From Streptomyces zhaozhouensis (GTDB lineage: Bacteria > Actinomycetota > Actinomycetes > Streptomycetales > Streptomycetaceae), in assembly GCF_900230195.1 (NCBI RefSeq), contig NZ_OCNE01000012.1, positions 1-64,000 on the forward strand: a stretch of DNA of 64,000 bases, given 5' to 3'. The translations under genes and the position numbers were made by a program. Below, piece by piece: positions 15,819 through 24,400 of this stretch (positions are counted from its first letter, which is position 1; each line of letters opens with the position of its first letter). The notes under the pieces were generated by a model. The model was not told the DNA's origin, did no database searches, and was given only the letters and a program-made list of their open reading frames with translations.

Positions 15819-17090
15819 CCCCACCACTGCCCTGCCTGCCGTCGGCTTCCGCCACTCCTCGTAACCACCGAGGGTCAGCAGATCGGCCCACAGGGAATCG
15901 ATCTGAGCCTTCGTCCGGTTGCGTCCGAAGCACTCGGCCACCACCCCGGTCCGGCTCACCCCGGCGTCTCCGGCCGCGTCGACGAACGCCTTCAACCGGT
16001 CCAGGTCCGGGTTGCCCGAGCTGTTGCCGAACACCCACCAGGCGGAGTCCTCGGCGTAGGACCACATGGCCTCGGCCGCCTGAAGGTGGGGCAGGTCGAT
16101 CCGGTCCGAGCCGTCCAACAGCGCGGCCGTGACCGACAGCCGAAGCACCTGGGGCGCGGCGCGCGCGACGACCTGGGCGACGGGGCCATCCCCGGCGTGG
16201 TCGGCCGCCAGCCGTGCGTACAGGGCGCGCCAGTGCTTCGCTGCCGCCGGGGTGCGGGTCATGCGGCCGATGTGCCGGGCCTTGTCGAGCGCGGCGCGCA
16301 ACGTGGCGCCCATGGAGCGCAGTTCGTCGTCCCCGAGGTCCCCGCCGTCCGGCAGGAGCTTCGAGCGGCGGGAGAGCACCGGCAGGTAGCGGTTCATCGT
16401 GCCGCCGGCGCGCTCGGCCTCGTTCAGCTTGGCCCGCAGCTCCGTTGGGGTGATGTGGCCGACGATCCCGATGTGCGGGTCGGTGGCGACCTTCGGCCGC
16501 ATGGTCATCGTGCGCAGCGTCCCGCCGTCCCACGCCTGCCGGATCGTCGGCAGCAGCGTGTTGCCTTTCCGCTTGCCCTGGGCCAGCACGGAGGCGAACT
16601 CCGACTCCATGACCAACAGCCGCTTGTCCGGCACGCCTTCGTCGAAGTCCGACCCGTCCGGGTCATCCCCCGCACCGTCCCGAACCTGCTGGATCAGACC
16701 CTCAGCCGACGACAGGCCACCCATGATCTTCTCGCCGCAGAACTCGGGGTCGGCCTCCTTCAGCACGCGCCGGACCTCGGCGAAGGAGGTGCCCTTCATC
16801 CCGCCAGCCGTCCGGCCGATCACCAGCGTCCACACCCGCGCCCCGTGCTCCACACCACCGGTCAGCACGTGCGGCCGGGCGCCGATCATCGCCCCGGCGG
16901 CGGTGTAAAGGGTGAACAGCATCGCCGCCGGATCGGCCTCGGTGTGGGGGAGAATCGCCTGCACGATCTCCCCCGGCGTGCCGTGGAGCGCGGCCGGCGG
17001 CAGCGTCGGCCACGGGCGGCCGGACTCCGAACGCTCCGGCTCCTCGGGCTCGGGCGGCATCAGCAGCCGCACCGTCGGATCGAGGCTCAC
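15795..17090 (-). CDS. DUF3987-type primase/helicase-like ATPase
   Basis: 431 aa, GTG start overlapping the upstream stop (GTGA) with a GGAGG site. Matches the DUF3987 pattern seen in phage and satellite replication proteins: an N-terminal helical segment, a Walker-A-like GRTAGGMKGTS at ~92-102, a Walker-B-like KRLLVMESEF, and a C-terminal winged-helix-like region with WWVFGNSSG and AECFGRNRTKAQIDSLWADL. It probably supplies replication initiation or helicase loading for the excised element. The final codons overlap a repeat arm. Confidence 0.82.
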   Translation of the reverse strand: MSLDPTVRLLMPPEPEEPERSESGRPWPTLPPAALHGTPGEIVQAILPHTEADPAAMLFTLYTAAGAMIGARPHVLTGGVEHGARVWTLVIGRTAGGMKGTSFAEVRRVLKEADPEFCGEKIMGGLSSAEGLIQQVRDGAGDDPDGSDFDEGVPDKRLLVMESEFASVLAQGKRKGNTLLPTIRQAWDGGTLRTMTMRPKVATDPHIGIVGHITPTELRAKLNEAERAGGTMNRYLPVLSRRSKLLPDGGDLGDDELRSMGATLRAALDKARHIGRMTRTPAAAKHWRALYARLAADHAGDGPVAQVVARAAPQVLRLSVTAALLDGSDRIDLPHLQAAEAMWSYAEDSAWWVFGNSSGNPDLDRLKAFVDAAGDAGVSRTGVVAECFGRNRTKAQIDSLWADLLTLGGYEEWRKPTAGRAVVGLRRRKAK

Positions 17091-17587
17091 GCGGCCTCCC
17101 GCATCTGCTTGGGGACTTCACGGCTGGGCAGGTCGACCTGCCCTCCGTCGATCAGGTGGCGCCACCACCCGGGCCGCCCCGGAATCGCGATCGGCGACCA
17201 CCCCGGGGTGGCCACCACCTCGCGGATCGGCCCGTACCGGCGCCGGCCGACGATCTCCGCGAACGTCGGCCACCGGGACAGCTGCTCACGCCGCAGGAAC
17301 CGCGCCGCCTCAGCATCCGCCGGCCCGAACACCGCGCCGTACCAGGCGTGCAGGTCGCTCTCCGCCAGCTCATCAAGGCGGGCCTGGTCGTCGACGTGCC
17401 GGCGCCACGCCTCGGCCGCCACGATCAGCGCCGCCGCGCGCCGCGGGTCCTCCCCCGCCAGCCGCAACCACTCCGGGGAGCCGTACTCCGGCAACCCGGC
17501 GCCCTCGGGCAGTTCGGCGAGAAGCCGCGTCACCTGCGCCTGCGCCCACAGCGCGGCAACGTCCGCCGGGCGCGTCCGCGCGCTCAC
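17087..17587 (-). CDS. DUF2742-like element protein
   Basis: 166 aa, GTG start. The segment EYGSPEWLRLAGEDPRRAAA followed by LIVAAEAWRRHVD is what I associate with DUF2742, a family of small proteins found in actinophages and integrative elements. The C-terminal part is Trp/Pro-rich (PGWSPIAIPGRPGWWRHL). It is coupled by 4-bp overlaps to genes on both sides. Its place next to DUF3987 suggests a replication accessory role. Confidence 0.65.
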   Translation of the reverse strand: MSARTRPADVAALWAQAQVTRLLAELPEGAGLPEYGSPEWLRLAGEDPRRAAALIVAAEAWRRHVDDQARLDELAESDLHAWYGAVFGPADAEAARFLRREQLSRWPTFAEIVGRRRYGPIREVVATPGWSPIAIPGRPGWWRHLIDGGQVDLPSREVPKQMREAA

Positions 17588-17823
17588 CGCGGCTCACCCC
17601 CCTCGGGGTAGAACCGGGTACGGATCTCCCACAACTGCCAGCCCCGGGCGGCGCACCGCGCGGCCTCCGCCCGCACCTCGGCCAGCGACAACCCGAAGGG
17701 GTTCGCCGCGAGCTGCTGACGCGCCGCCCGCCGGGGCGGTACGCTCACACCAGACCCACCCGCCAAGTGGTCGCCGAGAACGCCCGGGGTAGCCGCCCCG
17801 GGCTTCTCCATGTCTCGGGTCAT
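17584..17823 (-). CDS. Small hypothetical protein in the replication operon
   Basis: 79 aa from the ATG at 17823, which overlaps the previous stop (ATGA); a second ATG lies four codons in. C-terminal helix NPFGLSLAEVRAEAARCAAR then GWQLWEIRTRFYPEGG. No domain recognised. Overlap with genes on both sides supports translation. Confidence 0.6.
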   Translation of the reverse strand: MTRDMEKPGAATPGVLGDHLAGGSGVSVPPRRAARQQLAANPFGLSLAEVRAEAARCAARGWQLWEIRTRFYPEGGEPR

Positions 17824-18059
17824 GCCGCCGCCCGCCTCTCGCCAGAGAGCACGGCCACCAGGTCGGCCGTGATGACTCGGCGCGTCTTTCCGAACGGCAG
17901 GAACTCCACGGGCGAGGCGTCGTTGCGCATGAGGGTGTGCAGGTGGGATGGGGACACCCCGAGCGCCCGCGCGGCTTGAGTCACGCTCACGGTGGCCGGC
18001 CACTTCCTCACCTCGGCGAGCGTCGGCGCCTTCTGGATGTGCTGCTTCCCGGTGGTCAT
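17820..18059 (-). CDS. Excisionase-like helix-turn-helix protein
   Basis: 79 aa. The stretch VSVTQAARALGVSPSHLHTL is a helix-turn-helix, followed by a wing-like VEFLPFGKTRRVITADLVAV; this is the common DNA-binding fold of small excisionases. Coupled by ATGA overlaps to genes on both sides. With the next protein upstream it forms a pair of small HTH proteins, one of which may be the recombination directionality factor for the integrase. Confidence 0.75.
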   Translation of the reverse strand: MTTGKQHIQKAPTLAEVRKWPATVSVTQAARALGVSPSHLHTLMRNDASPVEFLPFGKTRRVITADLVAVLSGERRAAA

Positions 18060-18280
18060 GCGGCAGCACCCCCGAGCACGGTCTGGTCGTCGAGCCACGC
18101 TTCGATCGCGCCACGCCGGTAGTAGACGCGCCCGGCTCGGCTCGGCGAGGTCTTGATGTAGGCGGGGCCAGTTCCACGCCAGCGCCGCTCGGCGAGCGAC
18201 TGGGGGTTGATGAACAGGGCGGGGTACTCCTCGCACACCTGCTTGGGGGTCAGCAGCTCGGCCGCCGCTTCCTTGGGCAT
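18056..18280 (-). CDS. AlpA/HTH_17-like small DNA-binding protein
   Basis: 74 aa from the ATG at 18280 (GGAG 5 bp upstream); an in-frame ATG at 18301 would add 7 residues. Winged-helix pattern LLTPKQVCEEYPALFINPQS, then WRGTGPAYIKTS, then RVYYRRGAIEAWL, typical of the MerR-like HTH_17 family that includes AlpA-type activators and excisionases. First gene of the - strand operon, facing the XRE gene across a nested operator. Confidence 0.78.
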   Translation of the reverse strand: MPKEAAAELLTPKQVCEEYPALFINPQSLAERRWRGTGPAYIKTSPSRAGRVYYRRGAIEAWLDDQTVLGGAAA

Positions 18281-18292
18281 TGGGGCTCCATT

Positions 18293-18350
18293 CCGTCTCA
18301 TGCGTTCCCATCGTGCAGCAATTAATACTATGCTGCATCGCATGAGACGG
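18293..18350. promoter_or_regulatory. Nested dyads and divergent promoter of the element switch
   Basis: A perfect 12-bp inverted repeat CCGTCTCATGCG (18293-18304) / CGCATGAGACGG (18339-18350) encloses a second dyad TGCAGCA (18314-18320) / TGCTGCA (18331-18337). The centre ATTAATACTA is AT-rich and offers -10 hexamers on both strands (TACTAT at 18326 on +, TAGTAT on -). It lies between the HTH operon (-) and the XRE gene (+), the expected position of a lysogeny-type switch. Confidence 0.7.
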
Positions 18351-18407
18351 ATGGTAGCCGACAACAAGGCAGATAGAAGCACCCAACGACGACTTAGTCT
18401 GTTGCCC

Positions 18408-19112
18408 ATGAGCGAGCAGCAGCGCGGACGCCGCGCCATCGAGGCGGGACCGACCGGCAAGACCGTGGCCGCGAACATCGCGCGCCTACGGAAGGCTCGG
18501 GGACTGACGACCCGACAGCTGTCCGCAGCGCTGGAACGAGCTGGGCGACACATCCCTGCCTCGGGCATCACACGCATGGAGAAGGCCGAACGTCAGGTCA
18601 CCGCCGATGACTTGACTGCGTTCGCAACCGTGTTCTACGTCTCACCGGCCGCGTTGCTGCTCCCGCCGGTGGACGACCCTGCGAGGATCACGGAGATCAC
18701 GGGTGCTGGGGAAGTCCCGGCAGACGTGGCTTGGGCGTGGGCCTTCAACGAGCGCCCTCTGCGTCTCCCGGACGGAGACACGCGAACTGTCCTGCTGGAA
18801 TACGAGCTATACGGGCTCCCTCCCGGGCGCCGCTCCTTCACTCCGGCCGCTGGCGCCCGCGATGTCGTCGAGGTTGGGGCAACGGCTTATGGCCTCCAGC
18901 CCGCACCGGGCCCCGGCGCGCGCCCCATCGCTGCACTCGGGCGGAAGCGCCTCCAGTTCGAGGACTGGATGACCCGCGCCGATCAAGGGGATCGGGGTGA
19001 GCTGCTGCGCACCTTCAGAGAGAGCGACCCCGAGGTATTCGAGCCGCAGGTGACGGAGTGGCTGGAGGAGCGCGGGCTTCTGTCCACCCGAGAGGTGAAC
19101 ACGGATGGGTGA
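18408..19112 (+). CDS. XRE-family transcriptional regulator
   Basis: 234 aa from the ATG at 18408. N-terminal Cro/CI-type HTH: VAANIARLRKARGLTTRQLS, then SGITRMEKAERQVTADDLTA, then FYVSPAALLLPP. The C-terminal half is a beta-rich domain of unknown role. In-frame ATGs at 18342 and 18351 would start almost at the predicted transcription start, so a leaderless longer form is possible; the 18408 start has no clear ribosome binding site. It probably controls the divergent operon and itself through 18293-18350. The stop overlaps the integrase start by 8 bp. Confidence 0.85.
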   Translation: MSEQQRGRRAIEAGPTGKTVAANIARLRKARGLTTRQLSAALERAGRHIPASGITRMEKAERQVTADDLTAFATVFYVSPAALLLPPVDDPARITEITGAGEVPADVAWAWAFNERPLRLPDGDTRTVLLEYELYGLPPGRRSFTPAAGARDVVEVGATAYGLQPAPGPGARPIAALGRKRLQFEDWMTRADQGDRGELLRTFRESDPEVFEPQVTEWLEERGLLSTREVNTDG

Positions 19113-20307
19113 CCCGATCAAGAAGGTCGTGCTGAAGGACGGGACGGTGCGCTGGCGGTTCGTGGTGGACGTCGGCCAGGGTGAGGACGGGAAGCGGAAG
19201 CAGCTCACCATCACCAGGGACAACAAGACCGAGGCGAAGAACGAGCGGGCCCGCATCCTGCACCAGCGCGCCACGGGGACGTTCGTCATCCCGACGAAGA
19301 CGACGGTCGCCGAGTGGGTCGACGTGTGGCTCGCCACGGCGACCCGCGACGTCGAGGCGAACACCAAGCGCTCCTACGAGGACGCCATGCGGTACGTGCG
19401 CACCCACCTCGGACACAAACCCCTTCAGCAGCTCACCGAAGAGGACGTCGAGGGCCTGGTCGACTGGATGCTGACCAGCGCCCGCCGGATCGGTGGCAAG
19501 CCGGGGACCGGCGTCGGGGTGCGCACCGTGCAGCTCACCCTCGGCCGGCTGAGGGCCGCCCTCAACCTCGCGATCCGGCGGCAGCTCGTCGCGCGGAACG
19601 TCGCCGAGTTCGTCACGATCCCCCGGCAGGCCCGGAAGGAGCACCGGGCGAAGCAGAAGGCGCGGAAGCCCTGGACGCAGGCCGAGGTGCAGGCGTTCCT
19701 CACCGGGGTGCAGGACGACCGCCTGTACGCCGTGATGCTGCTGTCCCTGATCGGGCTCCGGCCGGCCGAGGTGTGCGGCCTTCGGTGGATCGACGTGGAC
19801 CTGGGCGGCGGGGCGCTGTCGGTGGAGATCACGCGGACGCTGGCCGCCGGGCAGGTGGTGGAGAAGGACGCCAAGTCCGAGGCGGGCGAGCGGCCGTTGC
19901 CGATCCCCGCCCCGGTGCTCACCGCGTTGAGGGTGTTCCGGCTGCGCCAGTTGGTCGAGGAGAAGGAGGCGGGTGCCGGGTACGAGGGTTCGGGCCTGGT
20001 GGCCGTCGATGAGCTGGGGCGCCCCTTCAAGACGGACAAGCTGCGGCGTGAGGCGTACAAGCTCATGGCGCGGGTCGGTGTGCGGAAGGTGCGCCTGTAC
20101 GACGCCCGGCACGCCTGCCTGTCGTGGATGGCGAACAACGGCGTACCCGACACGGTGGTGTCGGCCTGGGCCGGCCATGCGGACCTCGGGTTCACCAAGC
20201 GGGTCTACGTCCACCCCGACCCCGAGAGCCTTCGGGCGGGCGCGGACAAGCTCTCAGAGCTGCTGTCGCGGCCGGCTCTCCCAGTCGCCGATTCGGACCC
20301 TGTGTGA
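19105..20307 (+). CDS. int: Tyrosine recombinase (integrase) of the element
   Basis: 400 aa. An N-terminal arm-binding domain (residues ~1-60) is followed by a SAM-like core-binding domain (~65-170) and the catalytic domain. Visible active-site residues: Arg in GLRPAEVCGLRW, HxxR-box-like YDARHACLSWM (His-Ala-Cys in place of the usual Arg-His-Thr order, with Arg-His retained), GHADLGFT, and the nucleophile Tyr in KRVYVHPDP. It is coupled to the XRE gene and lies 60 bp from the right attachment site inside tRNA-Arg, the usual layout of Streptomyces integrative elements. Confidence 0.95.
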   Translation: MGDPIKKVVLKDGTVRWRFVVDVGQGEDGKRKQLTITRDNKTEAKNERARILHQRATGTFVIPTKTTVAEWVDVWLATATRDVEANTKRSYEDAMRYVRTHLGHKPLQQLTEEDVEGLVDWMLTSARRIGGKPGTGVGVRTVQLTLGRLRAALNLAIRRQLVARNVAEFVTIPRQARKEHRAKQKARKPWTQAEVQAFLTGVQDDRLYAVMLLSLIGLRPAEVCGLRWIDVDLGGGALSVEITRTLAAGQVVEKDAKSEAGERPLPIPAPVLTALRVFRLRQLVEEKEAGAGYEGSGLVAVDELGRPFKTDKLRREAYKLMARVGVRKVRLYDARHACLSWMANNGVPDTVVSAWAGHADLGFTKRVYVHPDPESLRAGADKLSELLSRPALPVADSDPV

Positions 20308-20320
20308 GAAAACGTGAGAT
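20304..20320 (+). other. Candidate integrase arm sites, right end
   Basis: GTGAGA at 20304 and 20314, 10 bp apart, matching the pair at 5759/5770 at the other end of the element. The first copy overlaps the integrase stop codon. Confidence 0.35.
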
Positions 20321-20329
20321 GAAACGGCG

Positions 20330-20364
20330 AGAGCCCCTTCCCGCCTGAGGCGAAAAGGGGCTCT
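20330..20364. terminator. Terminator between integrase and tRNA-Arg
   Basis: 10-bp perfect stem AGAGCCCCTT / AAGGGGCTCT. It can serve the integrase on + and the tRNA on -; it replaces the native tRNA terminator now found at 5581-5613. Confidence 0.75.
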
Positions 20365-20368
20365 GAGC

Positions 20369-20413
20369 TGCGCGCTCGGCAGGATTCGAACCTGCAACCT
20401 TCTGATCCGTAGT
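20369..20413 (-). repeat. Attachment site copy (right) within tRNA-Arg
   Basis: 45 bp identical to 5621-5665, covering the anticodon loop through the 3' end of the tRNA. Integration restores the tRNA 3' half on this side, so the gene stays functional. Confidence 0.93.
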
Positions 20414-20443
20414 CAGATGCTCTATCCGTTAAGCTACGAGCGC
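20371..20443 (-). tRNA. tRNA-Arg(ACG)
   Basis: 73 nt. Acceptor GCGCTCG pairs with CGAGCGC, D-arm GCTTAACGGATAGAGC, anticodon loop CTACGGA (ACG), T-arm GCAGG-TTCGAAT-CCTGC, discriminator G, no encoded CCA. Integration target of the element. Confidence 0.97.
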
Positions 20444-20545
20444 TTGGCGGCGGGCTGGGGGCCCGTTCCGACGAGGGATACGTTACAGGATCGGGGGCCC
20501 GGGGGCGAAATCGTTCTGGGGTGGGGGGCTGACCTGCGGAAACGG

Positions 20546-20578
20546 CGTCGGCCCCGGTCCTGGGGACCGGGGCCGACG
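20546..20578 (-). terminator. Terminator downstream of tRNA-Ser(GCT)
   Basis: Perfect 12-bp stem CGTCGGCCCCGG with a 9-nt loop, 13 bp beyond the tRNA 3' end on the - strand. Confidence 0.75.
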
Positions 20579-20590
20579 GGAGCTGCGCGG

Positions 20591-20680
20591 CGGAGGCTCC
20601 GGGATTTGAACCCGGGATGGGGGGTTACCCCAAACCGCATTAGCAGTGCGGCGCCATAGACCAGACTAGGCGAAGCCTCC
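20591..20680 (-). tRNA. tRNA-Ser(GCT)
   Basis: 90 nt class II tRNA. Acceptor GGAGGCT/AGCCTCC, anticodon loop with GCT (CTGCTAA), long variable arm (TTTGGGGTAACCCCCC), T-arm CCGGG-TTCAAAT-CCCGG, discriminator G. Confidence 0.96.
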
Positions 20681-20887
20681 TGGCACCACGGCCGATAGCC
20701 GGGTGCGAGGAAATGATGCCACAGCCCGAACGGCCGCAGCCAATCGGTTGCCAGCGTAGGTGCTCCGATCGCGTGCGTCGAGTTGCGCAACGTGTGGCGT
20801 CCCGGAGCGTTAGCAGTGCGGAGCACGCGTTACCCGGGTGCCCCACCGCAGCCCATGCCCGCACTCGACGCCTACAGGAGCGTTCCC

Positions 20888-21313
20888 ATGTCGCGCAGGA
20901 CTCTTGCCTCTCTGGCCCTGGTCACCGCCTCGGTCGCCGCCGCCTTCTCGGCCTCCGGGCCCGCCGCCGCCCGTTCCGTCGAGGCGCCGGGGGCCGACCG
21001 GCTGGTGATCTCGGTCTCCGGGGCCGGTGACGCCGACGGCACCTTCGAGCTGACGTGCGCGCCCGCAGGCGGCACCCACCCGCGGGCGGGCGACGCCTGC
21101 GGGCGGCTGGCCGAGTTGGACGCGCCGTTCGCCTCGGTGGAGGAGGGGACGGTCTGCACGTTCCTGTACGGCGGCCCCGCCACGGCGCGCGTTACGGGAC
21201 AGTGGAGGGGTGAGCGGGTGGACGCCGAGTTCAACCGGGACAACGGCTGCGAGATCAGCAGGTGGGACCGGCTGGTGCCGGTGCTGCCCGGGGTGGACTC
21301 CGGCGCGGCCTGA
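20888..21313 (+). CDS. Secreted subtilisin-inhibitor (SSI) family protease inhibitor
   Basis: 141 aa with AGGAG 7 bp before the ATG. Signal peptide (MSRRTLASLALVTASVAAAF ... ARS). The mature part has the four SSI cysteines: TCAPAGGTHP, DACGRL, VCTFLYGG and NGCEI. Aligned with Streptomyces SSI (CPMVYDPV), the reactive loop reads CTFLYGGP: P1 is Phe instead of Met and P2 is Thr instead of Pro, so specificity should favour chymotrypsin-like or subtilisin-like enzymes. These inhibitors are secreted in large amounts and limit extracellular proteases during development. Confidence 0.9.
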   Translation: MSRRTLASLALVTASVAAAFSASGPAAARSVEAPGADRLVISVSGAGDADGTFELTCAPAGGTHPRAGDACGRLAELDAPFASVEEGTVCTFLYGGPATARVTGQWRGERVDAEFNRDNGCEISRWDRLVPVLPGVDSGAA

Positions 21314-21427
21314 GGGCGGCTCTCCCGGGCCTCTCCGCGTGGGTTGCGCCTGGCCGTAGACTCCCTCTATCGACACGCACGGCTTACGTGCACCTGGAAA
21401 ACGTGGGTCAAGGGAGGAACCGACGTC

Positions 21428-24400
21428 GTGAGCAGCAGGCCAGCGAGGGGCGCTGCTCGCCTCGCCGCCATACTCGACGCGCTGCCCGACGCGCTGTTGC
21501 TGGTGAACGGCAACGGCACCGTCGTCAACGCCAACGCCATCGCCATCGAGACCCTTGAGGTCCCGGGGGCGCCGCTGATCGGTCGCGGACTGCTGGACAT
21601 CGTGCCCGACTTCGACCCGCGCAGAATCCCGGGCTCCATGCGGCGCCCGGAGGAGGACCCCAGCGTCAGAACGAAGCCCACGCGGATGGTGGCGCGCAGG
21701 ACCGACGGTTCCGAGCTCCAGGTCGAGGTGACCAGCGCGGGCCTCAACTCCCAGCGCACACCCTACGCTTCGGCGATCGAGGCGGCGTTCGCCGACGACC
21801 ACGCGGGCGAGGAGCTGTTGGTACTGGTGGTACGCGACCTCACCGGAACCCTGGACACCGAGGCCGAGCTGGTCAGGCAGCAGCGGCAGACCGAGATGAT
21901 CCTGCGCGCCGCGTCCGAGGGCGTGGTCGGCGTGGACACGGCGGGTCGGATCGTCCTGGTCAACCCGGCCGCCGCGCAGATCCTCGGGCACCGGGCGAGC
22001 CAGCTCGGGGGGCAGCTGCTCCACCCGTTGGCGCACCACTCGCGGGCGGACGGCACGCCGTTGGCCTTCGAGGAGACCCCGCTCCACGACACGCTGATCT
22101 CCGGGCGGAAGCACCGGGTGCGCGGTCAGGTGCTGTGGACCAGCGACGGCCGTCCGGTCCCGGTGAACATGACGACGGCGCCGGTGCGCGACGGCGACCA
22201 GCTGGTGGGCGCGGTGCTCACCTTCCTGGACCGTCGCCCGTACGACTCGCTGGCCGCTCGGCACGCGCAGCTCCAGTCGGTGTTGCGGGACGGGCTGCGC
22301 GGCCCGCTCGACCAGTTGCGCGGCGAGTTGACGGCGCTGGCGTCGGATCCGGCCGGGCAGCTGTGGCCGGAGGCCAACCAGGTGCTGCACCATCTGGCCG
22401 CCGGTTACGCGCGGATGACCACGTTGGTGGACAACGTGCTCGGGTACCAACGGCTGGACGAGGGCCGGGAGAAGCTGGCGCTGAAGCGGGTCTCGTTGGA
22501 CACCGTGGTGGCCGCCGGTGTCGAGGGGGCGACCGAGCTGATCGGGCCCGGGCGCGCGCAGTTCGCGGTGCACGCCCCCCCGATCGAGGCCGAGGTTGAC
22601 CCCGAACGCATGGCGCAGGCGCTGGCGCATCTGATCGCGGATGTGGCCGGAGTGGACGCGACCGGTCAGGCTCCGACGACGACGGTCGGGGACTCCACCA
22701 TCGTGGTCGCCGCCGCCCAGCGGGGCGAGGTGGTGCGGATCGAGGTCCGGGGCCCCTACCCCGGCGGGAACCCGGTCCACGAGCCGATCGTGCGCGGCAT
22801 CGTCCGGCAGCACGGCGGCGTGCTCCAGACCCACGAGGTGCCGGGGCAGGGCGGGGCCTCGGCGTTCGTGTTGGAGGTCCCGCTGGCGGCCGGCGGCGGC
22901 AAGGCCCCGCTGGTGGCGCCGGCCGGGAGCCGGGACGCCAGCGGCGACACCACGGTGATGCCGGTGCCGGCGGAGCCGGCGCGGGGCACCGAGCAGTCCG
23001 CGCCCCACGGGAGCGGGAACGAGAACGGGAGCGGCGACGGGGCGCAGGGGAACGGTGCCGGGCCGGCGCCGGCCCGGCGGCCGGCCGCCGCCATCGAGCC
23101 GGTGCCGGACACCGGCTCGGGGCGCCGTCGCCGGCGCGCGGCCGACCAGTCCACGCCCCCCGGCACTCCGGTGCCGGTGAACGACCCGTCGACCCCGCCG
23201 GGGGGCATCGGCGTCGCCGACGGCACCAACGGCGCGGGCGGGCACGGCCGGCGCCGCCGTGCCCTGGCCCCCGCCGAGGACCCGTCGGCGGCGGGGCAGT
23301 TGGCGCCCGCCGCCGATGCGCAGCCGCAGCCCCAGCCCGCACCGCAGGCGCAGCCGACCGGGCGGCGGCGCCGGGCGTTGCCGCCCAGGGACGACGAGGC
23401 GGAGGCGGTCGGCGAGCCGATCGCGCTCGGTTCGCCGACCGCTGCGGCGGGGCCCGAGCCGGGCGAGGCGTCGCCCGTGCAGCAGCAGGGGCAGCCGACC
23501 GCACAGGGGCAGCCGACCTCCCAGGGAGAGCAGACCCCACAGGGACAGCAGGGGACGCAGGGACAGCAGGGGACGCCCGTTCCACAGGGGACGCCCGTGC
23601 CGCACGGGGCGCCCGTCCCGCAGGGACCGGGGGTTCCGCAGGGACAGGGGCCGGGGGCTCCGCAAGGACCGGGGGCTCCGCAGGGGCCGCAGCCGGTCGA
23701 CGGCCGGCCCGCGCTGCCGACGCGGGGCGCGCCGGTGCCCGCCGAGCCGGCGCCGACCTCCTACGACCTGCCCACGCCCGTTCCGCCGGGGCAGCCCGTT
23801 CCGCCTGAGCAATCCGTTCTGCCGGGGCAGCCCGTTCCGCCTGGGCAGGCGGTCCCGCCGGGGCAGCCCCTCGTGCCGGGGCAGATGCCCCCGGGGCAGT
23901 CGGAGTTCGAGCAGGCGACCGCCGCGCAGGAGCCGCCGGTGCACGGCCCCGCCCCGCAGGAGACGGCCGACCCGCAGGGCCAGGCCGAGCAGGCGCCCCC
24001 GCCGGAGCAGGGGGCGGCGGCCGAGGAACCGGCGCCCGTCGAGCACTCGGTGGTCGCGGCCAGCCCCATCCTCGACGGCAGCATGGCGCCGGCGCCCGCG
24101 CCCCAGCGCCCGCGCGCGTTGCCCATGCCGGGCAGCGAGCGCGCGCGTCCCGAGCAGCACGCCCCCGGCGTGAGCGTGCAGACGCTCGGGCAGGGCGTTC
24201 CGGTGCCGCCGCAGGTCAGGGCCATCGGTCCGCAGCAGGCCCCGGAAGCGCCGGGGCAGGGCCCCGGGCAGGCGCCCCCGGCCGTTCCGGCGCAGCCCGT
24301 GCAGCAGACGCCGACCCGGCGGCGCAAGCTCGCCGCGCCGCCGTCCGACGACGACCCCCGTCTCAACCGCCCGGCGCCCGCCGGCGCCGCTCCCGCGCCG

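Noticed and set aside
5621..20413. Standard conjugative AICE
   Set aside because: No FtsK/TraB-like translocase, Spd or RepSA gene, despite the KorSA-like regulator; the capsid gene points another way.
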